Source: Treponema sp. (GTDB taxonomy: Bacteria > Spirochaetota > Spirochaetia > Treponematales > Breznakiellaceae). From it: a stretch of DNA of 9,160 nt. The DNA lies in NCBI GenBank assembly GCA_009786675.1, contig WQRP01000063.1, forward strand, positions 1 through 9,160. Direction: 5' to 3'. The stretch's first letter is position 1. Each line of letters begins with the position of its first letter. Made by a program: the position numbers and the translations under genes. Below, piece after piece: positions 1 through 6,764 of the stretch. Under the pieces are notes generated by a model that searched no databases, was not told where the DNA came from, and saw nothing but the letters and a program-made list of their open reading frames with translations.

Positions 1-192
1 ACATCTACTGAGACTGATCCTGCTATATTTAACGGGCAAGGTTCTGCTGCCGTGAGATTAGCAAACCCGCTTACTAGCTCTCCATGGACTGCTACTTTAA
101 CAATTCCTACAGGACAAACAATGACTGTATTTGTCGGAACAAATGGAAATGTAGCAAGAAGTGGTCTTGTCCTAACCGCAACTTTCCCATAG
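1..192 (+). CDS. C-terminal end of a Thr-rich, probably surface or secreted protein (partial)
   Basis: Frame 1 is open from the left edge to a TAG at 190-192, giving 63 residues; the start lies outside the window. The residues are rich in Thr, Ser, Gly and small hydrophobics, with alternating beta-strand-like segments (WTATLTIPTGQTMTVFVG, then SGLVLTATFP at the very end). There are no Cys and almost no charged residues. This is the look of the last beta-domain of an extracytoplasmic adhesin, fimbrial or phage-structural protein, but I recognise no family and claim no function. G+C counted over 1-180 is about 44%, far below the rest of the window, and codons such as TCT, ACT, ATA and ACA dominate, so the gene may have been acquired or be under different constraints. 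A hairpin follows 29 bases after the stop. Confidence 0.6.
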   Translation, partial: TSTETDPAIFNGQGSAAVRLANPLTSSPWTATLTIPTGQTMTVFVGTNGNVARSGLVLTATFP

Positions 193-221
193 GTAACATC
201 TTGGTTTGTTGATTCGTTGTA

Positions 222-247
222 GGGCTGCCTGTAATCACAGGCAGCTC
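222..247. terminator. Strong hairpin between convergent genes, possible terminator
   Basis: GGGCTGCCTGT at 222-232 pairs with ACAGGCAGCTC at 237-247 around a four-base AATC loop. That gives 11 pairs including one G-T wobble and nine consecutive perfect pairs. It lies between the stop of the left-edge gene (192) and the stop of the minus-strand gene (346), where a bidirectional terminator would be expected. Neither side carries a clear run of T, so intrinsic termination is inferred from position and stem strength. Protection of the 3' end of the mRNA is the alternative. Confidence 0.5.
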
Positions 248-345
248 ATAAATCCCATTCCTAGGGCGTGTTAACACTACGTAAGTGGTATCCATGCTAC
301 GAGTGGCAAAACGGCACGTTGAAGAAAAATTTTGGACAATAGTAC

Positions 346-1887
346 CTACTCGACTTCCTCGAATGCCCGGAAGAGCAGATCCCGTATAACCCGGCCGGCC
401 TCTTTCTCCGAAATGTCGCCGCTTGGGAACTCCACTATATCGGCAGCCTCGAAGAGATCCCAGGCTTTCGAGTACATCGGATCCTCCTCGATGTACCTGT
501 CCGGAAAGCCGATAAAAAAGCTGCCGGGAACCGCGCCAAGGGTCGACGCCAAAAGATGGCTTCGGCTCGCGACGAAGACAAGAAAAGCCCAGGCGGTGTC
601 CGGCTGCGCGCTGGTGCTGGAAATGCCGGCGTAAATCCCTGAGATGCCCAGGCGGTTCCTTCCAAGGGCCACCGCCGGAATCGCGGTTATGTCGAAATTC
701 ACCCTGGGCAGCCTGTCCCTTACGAACACTATGTCACGCGCGGACGCCAGCATCATTGCGATTTCTCCCCGGGCGAACTGTTCCAGGCGTTCCCGTCCGG
801 TCGTCTCGAAGGTTCCGGGCGCGAGCAGTCCCTCGCGGTTCATTTCGGCCAGGAAATTGACCGTGTTCGCCGACGGGCCGGTAAGCGCCAGGCTTCCGTC
901 CTCGGCAAAGCCCGAATGGACTTCCGCGCCCAGGGCCCAGACCCAGGGGTAAAAGTCCCGGCGGATCCCGAGGGGATCGGCCTCGCCAAGGCCCATGGCA
1001 AAGGGGAAGACCTCCCCCCGCGTCGCGGCGGCGGTTTCCGCGACGGATCTTGCGGTGGCCAGGAACTCGGTGCGGGTTCTGGGCGGGCGGTCGTTGCCGG
1101 CCGCCTGCAGGATGTCGATGTTGTAGAAAAAAAGATCGACGAACGATACCAGCGGAAGAACCCACTGATCCTCGCCGGTTTCGGTGTAGATATAAGTAGA
1201 AAGGGACGCAAGAGCCCCGGCATCGACAAGTGCGGCGAATTCGCCGTCGTCAAAGAAAACGATGTCCGGGTATCCGTCCTCGACCATCAATATCCTAAAG
1301 CCGGGGTTTTGCCCCTCGAATTCCCTGGCGAACGAATCCGCGGTATCGCCGAACATCGCCCAGTACTGCCGGGAGACGAAAATACTGACGGGCGCCGGGG
1401 CGGCCATCGTCCTGCGGACATAGCTGGAAGTAACAAGCGCCAGAACCGCCAGCGTGGCGACGAAAAGGACGATGTCAACACGCCTGCCGGCAAAGGGGCG
1501 GCGGGAGTCTATCGCGGGGCGGGTTCCGCTTTTGCCCGGACGGCGGGCCGACGGAACGGGCGGCTTTCCTTTCGCCAATCGCCGCGTCCTGTTGGCGGAT
1601 ACCAGAAGCGTCTTTTCCCCGGCCGTCTGGCGTTCATTTCGGGCGCGCAAGCTCGCGGCGGACGGTTTCGCGACGGCGGAGGCGTGGGAGGGGGCCGGCC
1701 TCGCGCCACCGGCCTTGCCGCCGGACAGGCTTGCGGCGAATCTCTTGTAAGGGGAGGACATGCTAACCCTCATGAGGCGTCCCCTAAGCCCCACCATAAA
1801 AAGGGAAAAGTCTATCCGCCTGCTGCTGGACAGGCGCGCAAACAGCGATCTCGACTTTTCGATAAATTTCCGGTAATAATTAGGCAT
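346..1887 (-). CDS. Membrane-anchored extracellular solute-binding protein (MalE-type) with basic cytoplasmic arm
   Basis: The 513-residue frame has three parts. Residues 1-136 are an Arg/Lys/Ala/Pro-rich, probably disordered arm. Residues 137-157 are a single membrane segment (VDIVLFVATLAVLALVTSSY). Residues 165-513 are a family-1 solute-binding fold: PDIVFFDDGEFAALVDAGAL (207-226), FFYNIDIL (253-260), TRTEFLATA (271-279), GEIAMMLASARD (374-385) and TAWAFLVFVAS (431-441) are recognisable positions. By the positive-inside rule the arm is cytoplasmic and the binding domain periplasmic. There is no Cys lipobox, and no permease or ATPase gene is nearby, so it may be a sensor rather than a transporter subunit. 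The ATG at 1887 has no close ribosome site. Internal ATG codon 43 (1761) has GAGGG five bases upstream and would leave 124 bases for divergent promoters. Family: confident. Start and role: uncertain. Confidence 0.8.
   Translation of the reverse strand: MPNYYRKFIEKSRSLFARLSSSRRIDFSLFMVGLRGRLMRVSMSSPYKRFAASLSGGKAGGARPAPSHASAVAKPSAASLRARNERQTAGEKTLLVSANRTRRLAKGKPPVPSARRPGKSGTRPAIDSRRPFAGRRVDIVLFVATLAVLALVTSSYVRRTMAAPAPVSIFVSRQYWAMFGDTADSFAREFEGQNPGFRILMVEDGYPDIVFFDDGEFAALVDAGALASLSTYIYTETGEDQWVLPLVSFVDLFFYNIDILQAAGNDRPPRTRTEFLATARSVAETAAATRGEVFPFAMGLGEADPLGIRRDFYPWVWALGAEVHSGFAEDGSLALTGPSANTVNFLAEMNREGLLAPGTFETTGRERLEQFARGEIAMMLASARDIVFVRDRLPRVNFDITAIPAVALGRNRLGISGIYAGISSTSAQPDTAWAFLVFVASRSHLLASTLGAVPGSFFIGFPDRYIEEDPMYSKAWDLFEAADIVEFPSGDISEKEAGRVIRDLLFRAFEEVE
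1767..1771 (-). promoter_or_regulatory. Candidate ribosome binding site for an internal start of the solute-binding protein
   Basis: On the minus strand GAGGG lies five bases before the ATG at 1761-1759 (codon 43 of the long frame). It is the best-spaced Shine-Dalgarno match among the first four ATG codons (1887, 1797, 1773, 1761). It argues that the protein may begin with MSSPYKRF, which would shorten the cytoplasmic arm to about 94 residues. Confidence 0.35.
1850..1880 (+). promoter_or_regulatory. Weak candidate promoter before the TPR gene
   Basis: This short AT-richer island in otherwise GC-rich sequence contains TAATAAT at 1874-1880, with TCGACT (1851-1856) as a poor -35 match upstream at an acceptable spacing. 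Transcription would start almost on the ATG at 1886, giving a leaderless mRNA, or would serve the next in-frame ATG at 1961. The evidence is composition and motif only. Confidence 0.25.
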
Positions 1888-3856
1888 GTTCGGTTTTATC
1901 AGACGCCCCCTCTACGCTCTTTCAAACAAACTCCGGCGCAGGCGACTTCCGGTTGAGTTGATGAGGGAACGGTGGGTCGCCAATTTTTCAAAACCCGAAA
2001 GATCCTGCTTTGTCATTAAACCGGAAATCTCCCGCCATGCCAAGCTGGAAAAAGGCTCGCTGTTCCTTGGCCTTAAAAAAAGCAACCTCATGGCCTGGCT
2101 GGAAACGGCAGGCCGCGTGTACGTGGACCAGGTTATCGAGGCCCGCTTCCGCCTTGACGGTCTGGGGGGCTACTGCGCGGCGGGAATAATGTTCCGCGTT
2201 ATGGAAAACGGGACGTACTATCTCGCGCTTGTTTCCAACAGGGGCTATTTCCGCCTGGACGCGGTAAACGACAGGGTTCCGAGAACCCTGGTCGGCTGGA
2301 CGGAGGTGGTCGGCGCGGATCGGGACGACGCGGGGATAGTCCTGGGGATAGTCGCCAGGGGCGATCACCTGGTTTTTACTCTTAACGGCAAGTGGGTTGC
2401 CGAGGCGAGCGACGGCTCGATCCCCGGGGGGCATCTGGGCTTTTCCCTGGTGTCCTACGGCGCGAGCGATTCCGGGGAACCGTGCGGATCCCCGGACACG
2501 GTCTGCGAGGCTCGGCTGGACTATCTTTCGGTGGACTCCAGGCCAAGCGCGGTCGAGAGGGAGCACGGCAAATGGACGGGCGGCGCGGGGATAAGCGCGG
2601 AAAACCGGCTTCGCCTTGCGGAGACCTTCGCCGCGCTCGACAATTTCGGGGCGGCCTACGGCCAGGTACTGAAGGCCTGGAAACAGCGGGAGGACGCCGC
2701 CCGCAGCGTCATGGCGACGTACACGGACACGCGAGGCGGAAAGGAGCTTCTTTTCGCGGCAAGAATGGCATCGCTTCTTGGGCTCCACGAGAAGGCGGAG
2801 GAATACGTCAACACATGTCTTTCGGCCGGAACAAGGGACGGCGTAAACGAGACGGAGGTCCTGGCGGAAAAAGCTAAAATCCTGAGCGCCTTGGGCGAGT
2901 CCGCCCCGGACAAGCTAAAGGAGCTTGTCGCGTTCTTGCCGGGCTACATCGAGGGACTGGAGGCAAAGGCGGAATCCCCCCCGGATCCCCGGCTGTACGC
3001 CCTGCTTGGCCATGCCTGGTGGAACCTGGGGAAATACCAGGCCTCGGCGGAAGCCTGGAGCAGGGCCTTTGAGCTTAACGGGGACAACGGTCTGTACGCC
3101 GAAAACGCCGCCGAGGCCTACGGCAAGCTGGGCAGAAAAGATGAATCCCTGGGATACTTTATCGCGGGGGGAAGCCGCTATTTGCGACAGGCGGAATTCG
3201 AGAAGCTGGGGGCTCTGGTTCCCAGGCTTCTTGCCGTGGGGCGGAACAGGCGGGAGGCGCACATGCTTGCCTGGGAGTGGGCGAAGGGCATGGGCGACTT
3301 CGAGCGCGCCGAGGCGGAATTCGCCCTGGCGGAAAAGGCGACGGGTCTGGCGACGGACTCGGCAGGCGAGGACGATGCCCGGGAAAAGAAACGATCCGGG
3401 GTGGCAAGGATCGCCGGGAAGGCGGAGGCGGGAACGGAAATCGAGGGGAAGCCCGTCCGCAAGACAAGGGCAAAAGCGGCCAGCGCCACGCCCGAAAAGC
3501 CCGTGCAAAAGAAAGCGGGGTCAAAAACCGAGAAAGAGACCGTCGGAAAGACAGGGGCAAGAGCGGCCAAGGTTGCGGGAAAGCCCGAAAAAGCCACCCC
3601 AACGAAAGCGGCCAAGACCAAAGTCGAGAAAAAGCCGGCCGGCAAAGTAACGGCAAAGCCCACGAAAACGCCCAAAGAAGCCGTTCCCAAGACCAGGGCG
3701 GCGAAAAAAAATCCGGGGATATCGTTGCCGGCGAGGGCAACACCCAAGGCAAAACAAGGGATCCCCGGGAAAAAGCCTGCGGCAAAGGACAAACCTGTCA
3801 CAAAGAACAAGGCCACGACAAAACCCGCGCCCAAGGCAAGAAAAACGGCCAAATAG
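1886..3856 (+). CDS. Lectin-fold and TPR protein with histone H1-like Lys/Ala/Pro tail
   Basis: 656 residues in three parts. Residues about 32-218 look like a concanavalin-A-type jelly roll of the DUF1080/LamG style, with alternating strands around VDQVIEARFRLDGL, GIMFRVMENGTYYLALV, HLVFTLNGKWV and GGHLGFSLVSYG. Residues about 238-485 are helical and TPR-like; the clearest repeat is LYALLGHAWWNLGKYQASAE (370-389), continuing to WSRAFELNG (391-399). Residues about 500-656 are a low-complexity tail of Lys, Ala, Pro, Thr and Gly resembling histone H1 or bacterial Hc1/AlgP-type tails. No signal peptide or membrane segment is visible, so the protein is predicted cytoplasmic. The ATG at 1886 lacks a convincing ribosome site; ATG 1961 (codon 26) is the alternative. 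It diverges from the solute-binding gene and converges on luxS with 11 bases between the stops. Function unknown; scaffold or nucleic-acid/polyanion binding is an inference. Confidence 0.8.
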   Translation: MFGFIRRPLYALSNKLRRRRLPVELMRERWVANFSKPERSCFVIKPEISRHAKLEKGSLFLGLKKSNLMAWLETAGRVYVDQVIEARFRLDGLGGYCAAGIMFRVMENGTYYLALVSNRGYFRLDAVNDRVPRTLVGWTEVVGADRDDAGIVLGIVARGDHLVFTLNGKWVAEASDGSIPGGHLGFSLVSYGASDSGEPCGSPDTVCEARLDYLSVDSRPSAVEREHGKWTGGAGISAENRLRLAETFAALDNFGAAYGQVLKAWKQREDAARSVMATYTDTRGGKELLFAARMASLLGLHEKAEEYVNTCLSAGTRDGVNETEVLAEKAKILSALGESAPDKLKELVAFLPGYIEGLEAKAESPPDPRLYALLGHAWWNLGKYQASAEAWSRAFELNGDNGLYAENAAEAYGKLGRKDESLGYFIAGGSRYLRQAEFEKLGALVPRLLAVGRNRREAHMLAWEWAKGMGDFERAEAEFALAEKATGLATDSAGEDDAREKKRSGVARIAGKAEAGTEIEGKPVRKTRAKAASATPEKPVQKKAGSKTEKETVGKTGARAAKVAGKPEKATPTKAAKTKVEKKPAGKVTAKPTKTPKEAVPKTRAAKKNPGISLPARATPKAKQGIPGKKPAAKDKPVTKNKATTKPAPKARKTAK

Positions 3857-3862
3857 CGGCCG
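3841..3862 (-). terminator. Intrinsic terminator of the luxS operon
   Basis: Read on the minus strand just past the luxS stop, CGGCC and GGCCG (five GC pairs) enclose a seven-base loop (3862-3846) and are followed directly by TTTTT (3845-3841). The stem is short but fully GC and has a proper T tract. It overlaps the last codons of the convergent TPR gene. Confidence 0.55.
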
Positions 3863-3867
3863 GGGGT

Positions 3868-4344
3868 TCAGGCGGGGTAGTTCAGGTTTTCCTCGCCGGG
3901 GTTGGCAAGAAGGCCGGCGTAGCCTCGGCAGTCCGATTTAGCCGTCGCCAAGTCCTGGTCCTGCCAGTTGCCGCACTCCACTGCGGACGCGCCGGGGATG
4001 GGGCCGTCGAAGCTTTCCACCCAGGCAAGCATCTCGCGCAACAGGGGAAGGACATCCCCGGAATCCCGGTCGCCCTCGACAATCAGGTAAAAGCCCGTCC
4101 GGCAGCCCATGGGTCCGAAATAGACAATCCTGGAAGCCCACTCGGCGTGGGAACGCAGGAAGGTCGCCCCAAGGTGCTCCGTGGTGTGCATCGCCGCGAC
4201 GTCCATCACCGGTTCCTTGTTAGGCGCCCTGAATCGAAGGTCGAAGGTCGTAATCGTCGTGTCGCCGAAGCGATCCTTGCGGGACACGTAGACGCCCGGC
4301 TTAAGCCTAAGGTGGTCAATCTGAAAACTTGCAATCTTTTCCAT
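3868..4344 (-). CDS. luxS: S-ribosylhomocysteine lyase LuxS (AI-2 synthase)
   Basis: 158 residues, a normal LuxS length. The enzyme splits S-ribosylhomocysteine into homocysteine and 4,5-dihydroxy-2,3-pentanedione, which cyclises to autoinducer-2. The metal site is complete: HTTEH at 53-57 supplies His53 and His57, and Cys124 in ECGNWQDQD (123-131) is the third ligand. Cys81 in FGPMGCRTGFY (76-86) is the conserved catalytic-loop Cys, and Glu56 the conserved acid. The ATG lies three bases after the mtnN stop. AAGGAA at 4360-4355 (minus) sits ten bases upstream, inside the end of mtnN, which points to co-translation. It is the last gene of the operon, followed by a short hairpin with a T tract. 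Together with MtnN it completes the two-step Pfs/LuxS route for S-adenosylhomocysteine. All key residues are present, so an active enzyme is expected. Confidence 0.97.
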   Translation of the reverse strand: MEKIASFQIDHLRLKPGVYVSRKDRFGDTTITTFDLRFRAPNKEPVMDVAAMHTTEHLGATFLRSHAEWASRIVYFGPMGCRTGFYLIVEGDRDSGDVLPLLREMLAWVESFDGPIPGASAVECGNWQDQDLATAKSDCRGYAGLLANPGEENLNYPA

Positions 4345-4347
4345 TGT

Positions 4348-5058
4348 CTAGCCGTTCCTTATTATCCGGCGGACGATCTCCGCCGAGTGTTTTGACGCGA
4401 CGGGCAGGAACTCGTCGAAGGTAACCGGGGATTCGCTCCCGGCGATGTCCGAAAGGGCGCGTATGACCAGGGCGGGAACCGAAAACAGCCCGCAGCAGTG
4501 GGCGATGGCCGCGCCTTCCATTTCCACGGCGGCAACCTCGGGGAAAATGCGGCGAAGTTCCTCGATGTCCCCCGGACGGTGCATGAAAGTGTCCCCGGAA
4601 CCGATTAGCCCCCGGCAGTGCCCGATATCCGGCGGAAGGACGCCCTCCCCCTTAAGCTCGCCCAGGGCCTTCTCCGCCCCGGAAACAAGATCCCCGCCCA
4701 CGGGAAAAATCTGGGGCTGCCCGGGAAGCTGCCCGGGGGCGTAACCGAAGGCGGTAACGTCCACGTCATGGTACAGAAGACCCGTGGAAATAATCACGTC
4801 GCCGAAGCGAAGCCCCCCGGCTATGCCGCCCGCCGAACCGGTGTTCACGACAAAGTCCGGCTTGAAAACGTGGATCAAAACCGAGCACCCCACGGCGGCG
4901 TTCACCTTGCCGATGCCGCACTGCAGCAGGGCGACCTCCTTCCCCTCGAGCTTTCCCGTATGGAACTCGAACACGCCGAACTTGACCACCCTGGAATCCT
5001 CCAGCCAGCCGCGAAGGAGCTGAACCTCCTTCTCCATTGCGCCTATTATGCCCGTCAT
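4348..5058 (-). CDS. mtnN: 5'-methylthioadenosine/S-adenosylhomocysteine nucleosidase
   Basis: 236 residues, the usual length for MtnN (Pfs). It removes adenine from methylthioadenosine and S-adenosylhomocysteine, the latter giving the LuxS substrate. The N-terminal GIIGAMEKEV (3-12) carries Glu11, equivalent to the Escherichia coli Glu12 catalytic residue. NTGSAGG (72-78) and GSGDTF (153-158) are the phosphorylase-superfamily loops. VEMEGAA (178-184) provides the ribose-binding Glu181, and RALSD (200-204) the catalytic Asp204. The ATG is six bases after the cyclase stop, with a purine-rich AGAGGGGGAC block roughly ten bases before it lying inside the cyclase end. Immediate pairing with luxS (three-base gap) makes flux from SAH to AI-2 and homocysteine the obvious role. 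Cytoplasmic. Confidence 0.96.
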   Translation of the reverse strand: MTGIIGAMEKEVQLLRGWLEDSRVVKFGVFEFHTGKLEGKEVALLQCGIGKVNAAVGCSVLIHVFKPDFVVNTGSAGGIAGGLRFGDVIISTGLLYHDVDVTAFGYAPGQLPGQPQIFPVGGDLVSGAEKALGELKGEGVLPPDIGHCRGLIGSGDTFMHRPGDIEELRRIFPEVAAVEMEGAAIAHCCGLFSVPALVIRALSDIAGSESPVTFDEFLPVASKHSAEIVRRIIRNG

Positions 5059-5064
5059 TCGCTT

Positions 5065-6219
5065 TCAGTCCCCCTCTGCCTTGCCCGGATCGCCGCACTT
5101 CAGCCCGGCCTCCCAAAGCGTGGTACAGTTTCTGCCCTTTGCCTTCGAGGCGTACAGAGCCTCGTCGGCGCGGCGGATTATGTCGTTCGTTTCAAGATCG
5201 CAGCCATGGCCAAAGGAGCACACCCCCAGGCTGATCGTTATCGGGGGGAGCGGCTTTTCCCATGAAACCTGCATCTTCGACACGCTTACCCGCAGCCGTT
5301 CCGCGACCAGGTAGGCCACGTCGGACTCCGCCTTGGGAAGAAGGACGGTGAATTCCTCGCCGCCGAAACGGGATGGGATGTCGTCGGTCCGGACGTTCTG
5401 CCGGATAACCTTCGCCAACTGCTCCAGCACCCGATCCCCGGCAAGGTGCCCGTAGATGTCGTTAAAGTCCTTGAACTTGTCCACGTCTATCATGATTATC
5501 GAGGACGTGCAGAAACCGCGATTCGTCCTGGCGATTTCCTCCTTTACGCGGGTCATAAAGAAGCCGTGGTTGTACAGGCCCGTCTTTATGTCGCGAAGGG
5601 AGTTCTCGTAATACAGGTTGGTCTTTATCGCCTGGGAGACGAAAACCATGAACTTTTGGAGAAACGCCATGTCCTCGCCGGTGTAATCGCCCCCCGTTGC
5701 CCTGCGTCCGACAAGGACAATCCCGTAGAGCCCGAAAGGACCGATAATTGGGACGACTATTTCCGGCCGCGCCTCCCTTAGCGGGGCAAGGGCCGCGTCG
5801 TCGCCCAGTTTTTCCTCCAGCTCGGCAAAGGGGATCGGCCCGTGGAAATTGCAGAAAAAGGATTCGAACCTGGTGATGTTGTGCAGGTTTATATGCAGGT
5901 TGACCGGCTCGTAGTTGCGGTACGACCGCACGGTAATGTCGGCGCAGGTTTGAACCGGCTTCCACAGAATGGTAATAAAGGACGGAAGGTAAAAATCCGA
6001 GAGCCGCCGAACCGTGGCCTCCAGTATGTCGTCAATACCGGCGCAGTTGAACAGATCCGTGCCTATGGAAAAAAGCGTCCCGTAGCCCTTCATCCTGCCG
6101 ATGAAACCGTTGACATGGGAAAGAACCCCGATTTCCTCCAGAAGCCCAAGGTTTTCCGAGATTTTCGGATCCGAGAAAAACGCCCTTTCTATGTCCCCAT
6201 CCGTCTCTTCTTTGTCCAT
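5065..6219 (-). CDS. GAF-GGDEF diguanylate cyclase
   Basis: 384 residues from the chosen ATG. It is predicted to make cyclic-di-GMP from two GTP. Residues about 45-200 look like a GAF-type sensor domain (VPIIGPFGLYGIVLVG at 156-171). Residues about 208-370 are the GGDEF domain. DVDKFKDFND (245-254) holds the metal- and substrate-binding Asp and Asn, the active-site loop is GGEEF at 286-290, and the C-terminal ADEALYASKAKGRN (351-364) is typical. An RxxD product-inhibition site (RTDD, 277-280) lies exactly five residues before GGEEF, so feedback control is likely. No membrane segment: a cytosolic sensor-cyclase. The frame extends to a GTG at 6258, but ATG 6219-6217 overlaps the upstream stop as TGATG, the usual sign of coupled translation, so I prefer it. 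The GAF ligand is unknown. Confidence 0.93.
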   Translation of the reverse strand: MDKEETDGDIERAFFSDPKISENLGLLEEIGVLSHVNGFIGRMKGYGTLFSIGTDLFNCAGIDDILEATVRRLSDFYLPSFITILWKPVQTCADITVRSYRNYEPVNLHINLHNITRFESFFCNFHGPIPFAELEEKLGDDAALAPLREARPEIVVPIIGPFGLYGIVLVGRRATGGDYTGEDMAFLQKFMVFVSQAIKTNLYYENSLRDIKTGLYNHGFFMTRVKEEIARTNRGFCTSSIIMIDVDKFKDFNDIYGHLAGDRVLEQLAKVIRQNVRTDDIPSRFGGEEFTVLLPKAESDVAYLVAERLRVSVSKMQVSWEKPLPPITISLGVCSFGHGCDLETNDIIRRADEALYASKAKGRNCTTLWEAGLKCGDPGKAEGD

Positions 6220-6764
6220 CAGGTAACCGAGAAATGCTCGCAGAGCGCCACGCGCCACTCAGACCGGCTCTCGTTTTTCTCCCACTCAAAAATTTTCTTA
6301 ATCGTGAACTTTCTCGGGTTTTGCGGATTGGTGAAATGGATTATGCCGAACCTTCCCCCACCAATATAACCCACCGAGTCGCCTTTTTCAAGCCTTTCCC
6401 GCTCGACAATCCGGTTTACCGTGCAGTCGAAATGGGCGGGCTTTCCCGTGTCCGGATCGCAGAGCGCCGTCGAAAACTCCCGGATGGGCTTGTCGCACAG
6501 TATGCACAGGGCCGGAGCCAGATCCAGGGCCGGGGACTGCGGCGGAGCCCATTTCGGGCGGTTGACCGAGCCCGGACGTTTCCTGGTGAATTTTGCCTCG
6601 TTCATTAGAGTGACGATAGCGGGCTTTTTGCCCTTGCTTCTGTTTCTGGAGCCCTCGCCATGGTGGGCTCCATGCCCGGGGCGGTTCTGCGACTGGTCAT
6701 TTGGGCGCCTGGGATGTTTCCTTCGGCCTTTCCTAGGCTCTCCCCCTTTTCCGCTGCCTTTCAT
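6219..6764 (-). CDS. Basic protein with CxxC...C...HxxC putative zinc module
   Basis: 181 residues. Residues 1-75 are low-complexity and strongly basic (Gly, Arg, Lys, His, Asn, Pro). Then come CILC (87-90), Cys102, and HFDC (111-114), a ligand set typical of a small zinc-binding knuckle or treble clef. The segment from about 130 to 160 (YIGGGRFGIIHF, then RKFTIKKIFEWE) looks like a compact beta-sheet. I recall similar CxxC-KPI...PAHFDC proteins in Treponema genomes but know no function. RNA or DNA binding is inferred from charge and the metal motif only. The start is well supported: GGAGGG at 6777-6772 (minus) stands seven bases upstream. The gene overlaps the preceding 61-residue gene by 32 bases and the cyclase by one base. 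ATG 6605 (codon 54) would omit most of the basic arm but has no ribosome site. Confidence 0.8.
   Translation of the reverse strand: MKGSGKGGEPRKGRRKHPRRPNDQSQNRPGHGAHHGEGSRNRSKGKKPAIVTLMNEAKFTRKRPGSVNRPKWAPPQSPALDLAPALCILCDKPIREFSTALCDPDTGKPAHFDCTVNRIVERERLEKGDSVGYIGGGRFGIIHFTNPQNPRKFTIKKIFEWEKNESRSEWRVALCEHFSVT

Noticed and set aside
107..295. 62-residue minus-strand frame over the hairpin at 222-247
   Set aside because: No ribosome site; it contains the whole hairpin and overlaps the end of the plus-strand partial gene. A non-coding intergenic region is simpler.
916..1956. 346-residue plus-strand open frame opposite the solute-binding gene
   Set aside because: Gly/Arg/Pro-rich product with no fold signal and no ribosome site; the opposite strand encodes a clear family-1 binding protein. 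Typical GC-rich shadow.
1988..2788. 266-residue minus-strand frame opposite the TPR gene
   Set aside because: Arg/Pro/Ala-rich, no recognisable motif, fully inside a coherent coding frame.
3178..3852. 224-residue hydrophobic minus-strand frame that looks membrane-like
   Set aside because: It is the exact antisense of the Lys-rich tail: Lys codons read backwards give Phe and Leu, which mimics membrane segments. No ribosome site.
3277..4395. 372-residue plus-strand frame running from the TPR gene tail through luxS
   Set aside because: Gly/Lys/Arg/Gln-rich out-of-frame product crossing two well-identified genes; repeats are a frame-shifted echo of the tail.
4618..5265. 215-residue plus-strand frame opposite mtnN
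   Set aside because: Shadow of mtnN and the cyclase end; no domain features.
6220..6258. 13-residue N-terminal extension of the cyclase to a GTG at 6258
   Set aside because: The extension overlaps the upstream gene by 40 bases and lacks a ribosome site, whereas ATG 6219 gives a TGATG coupled start.
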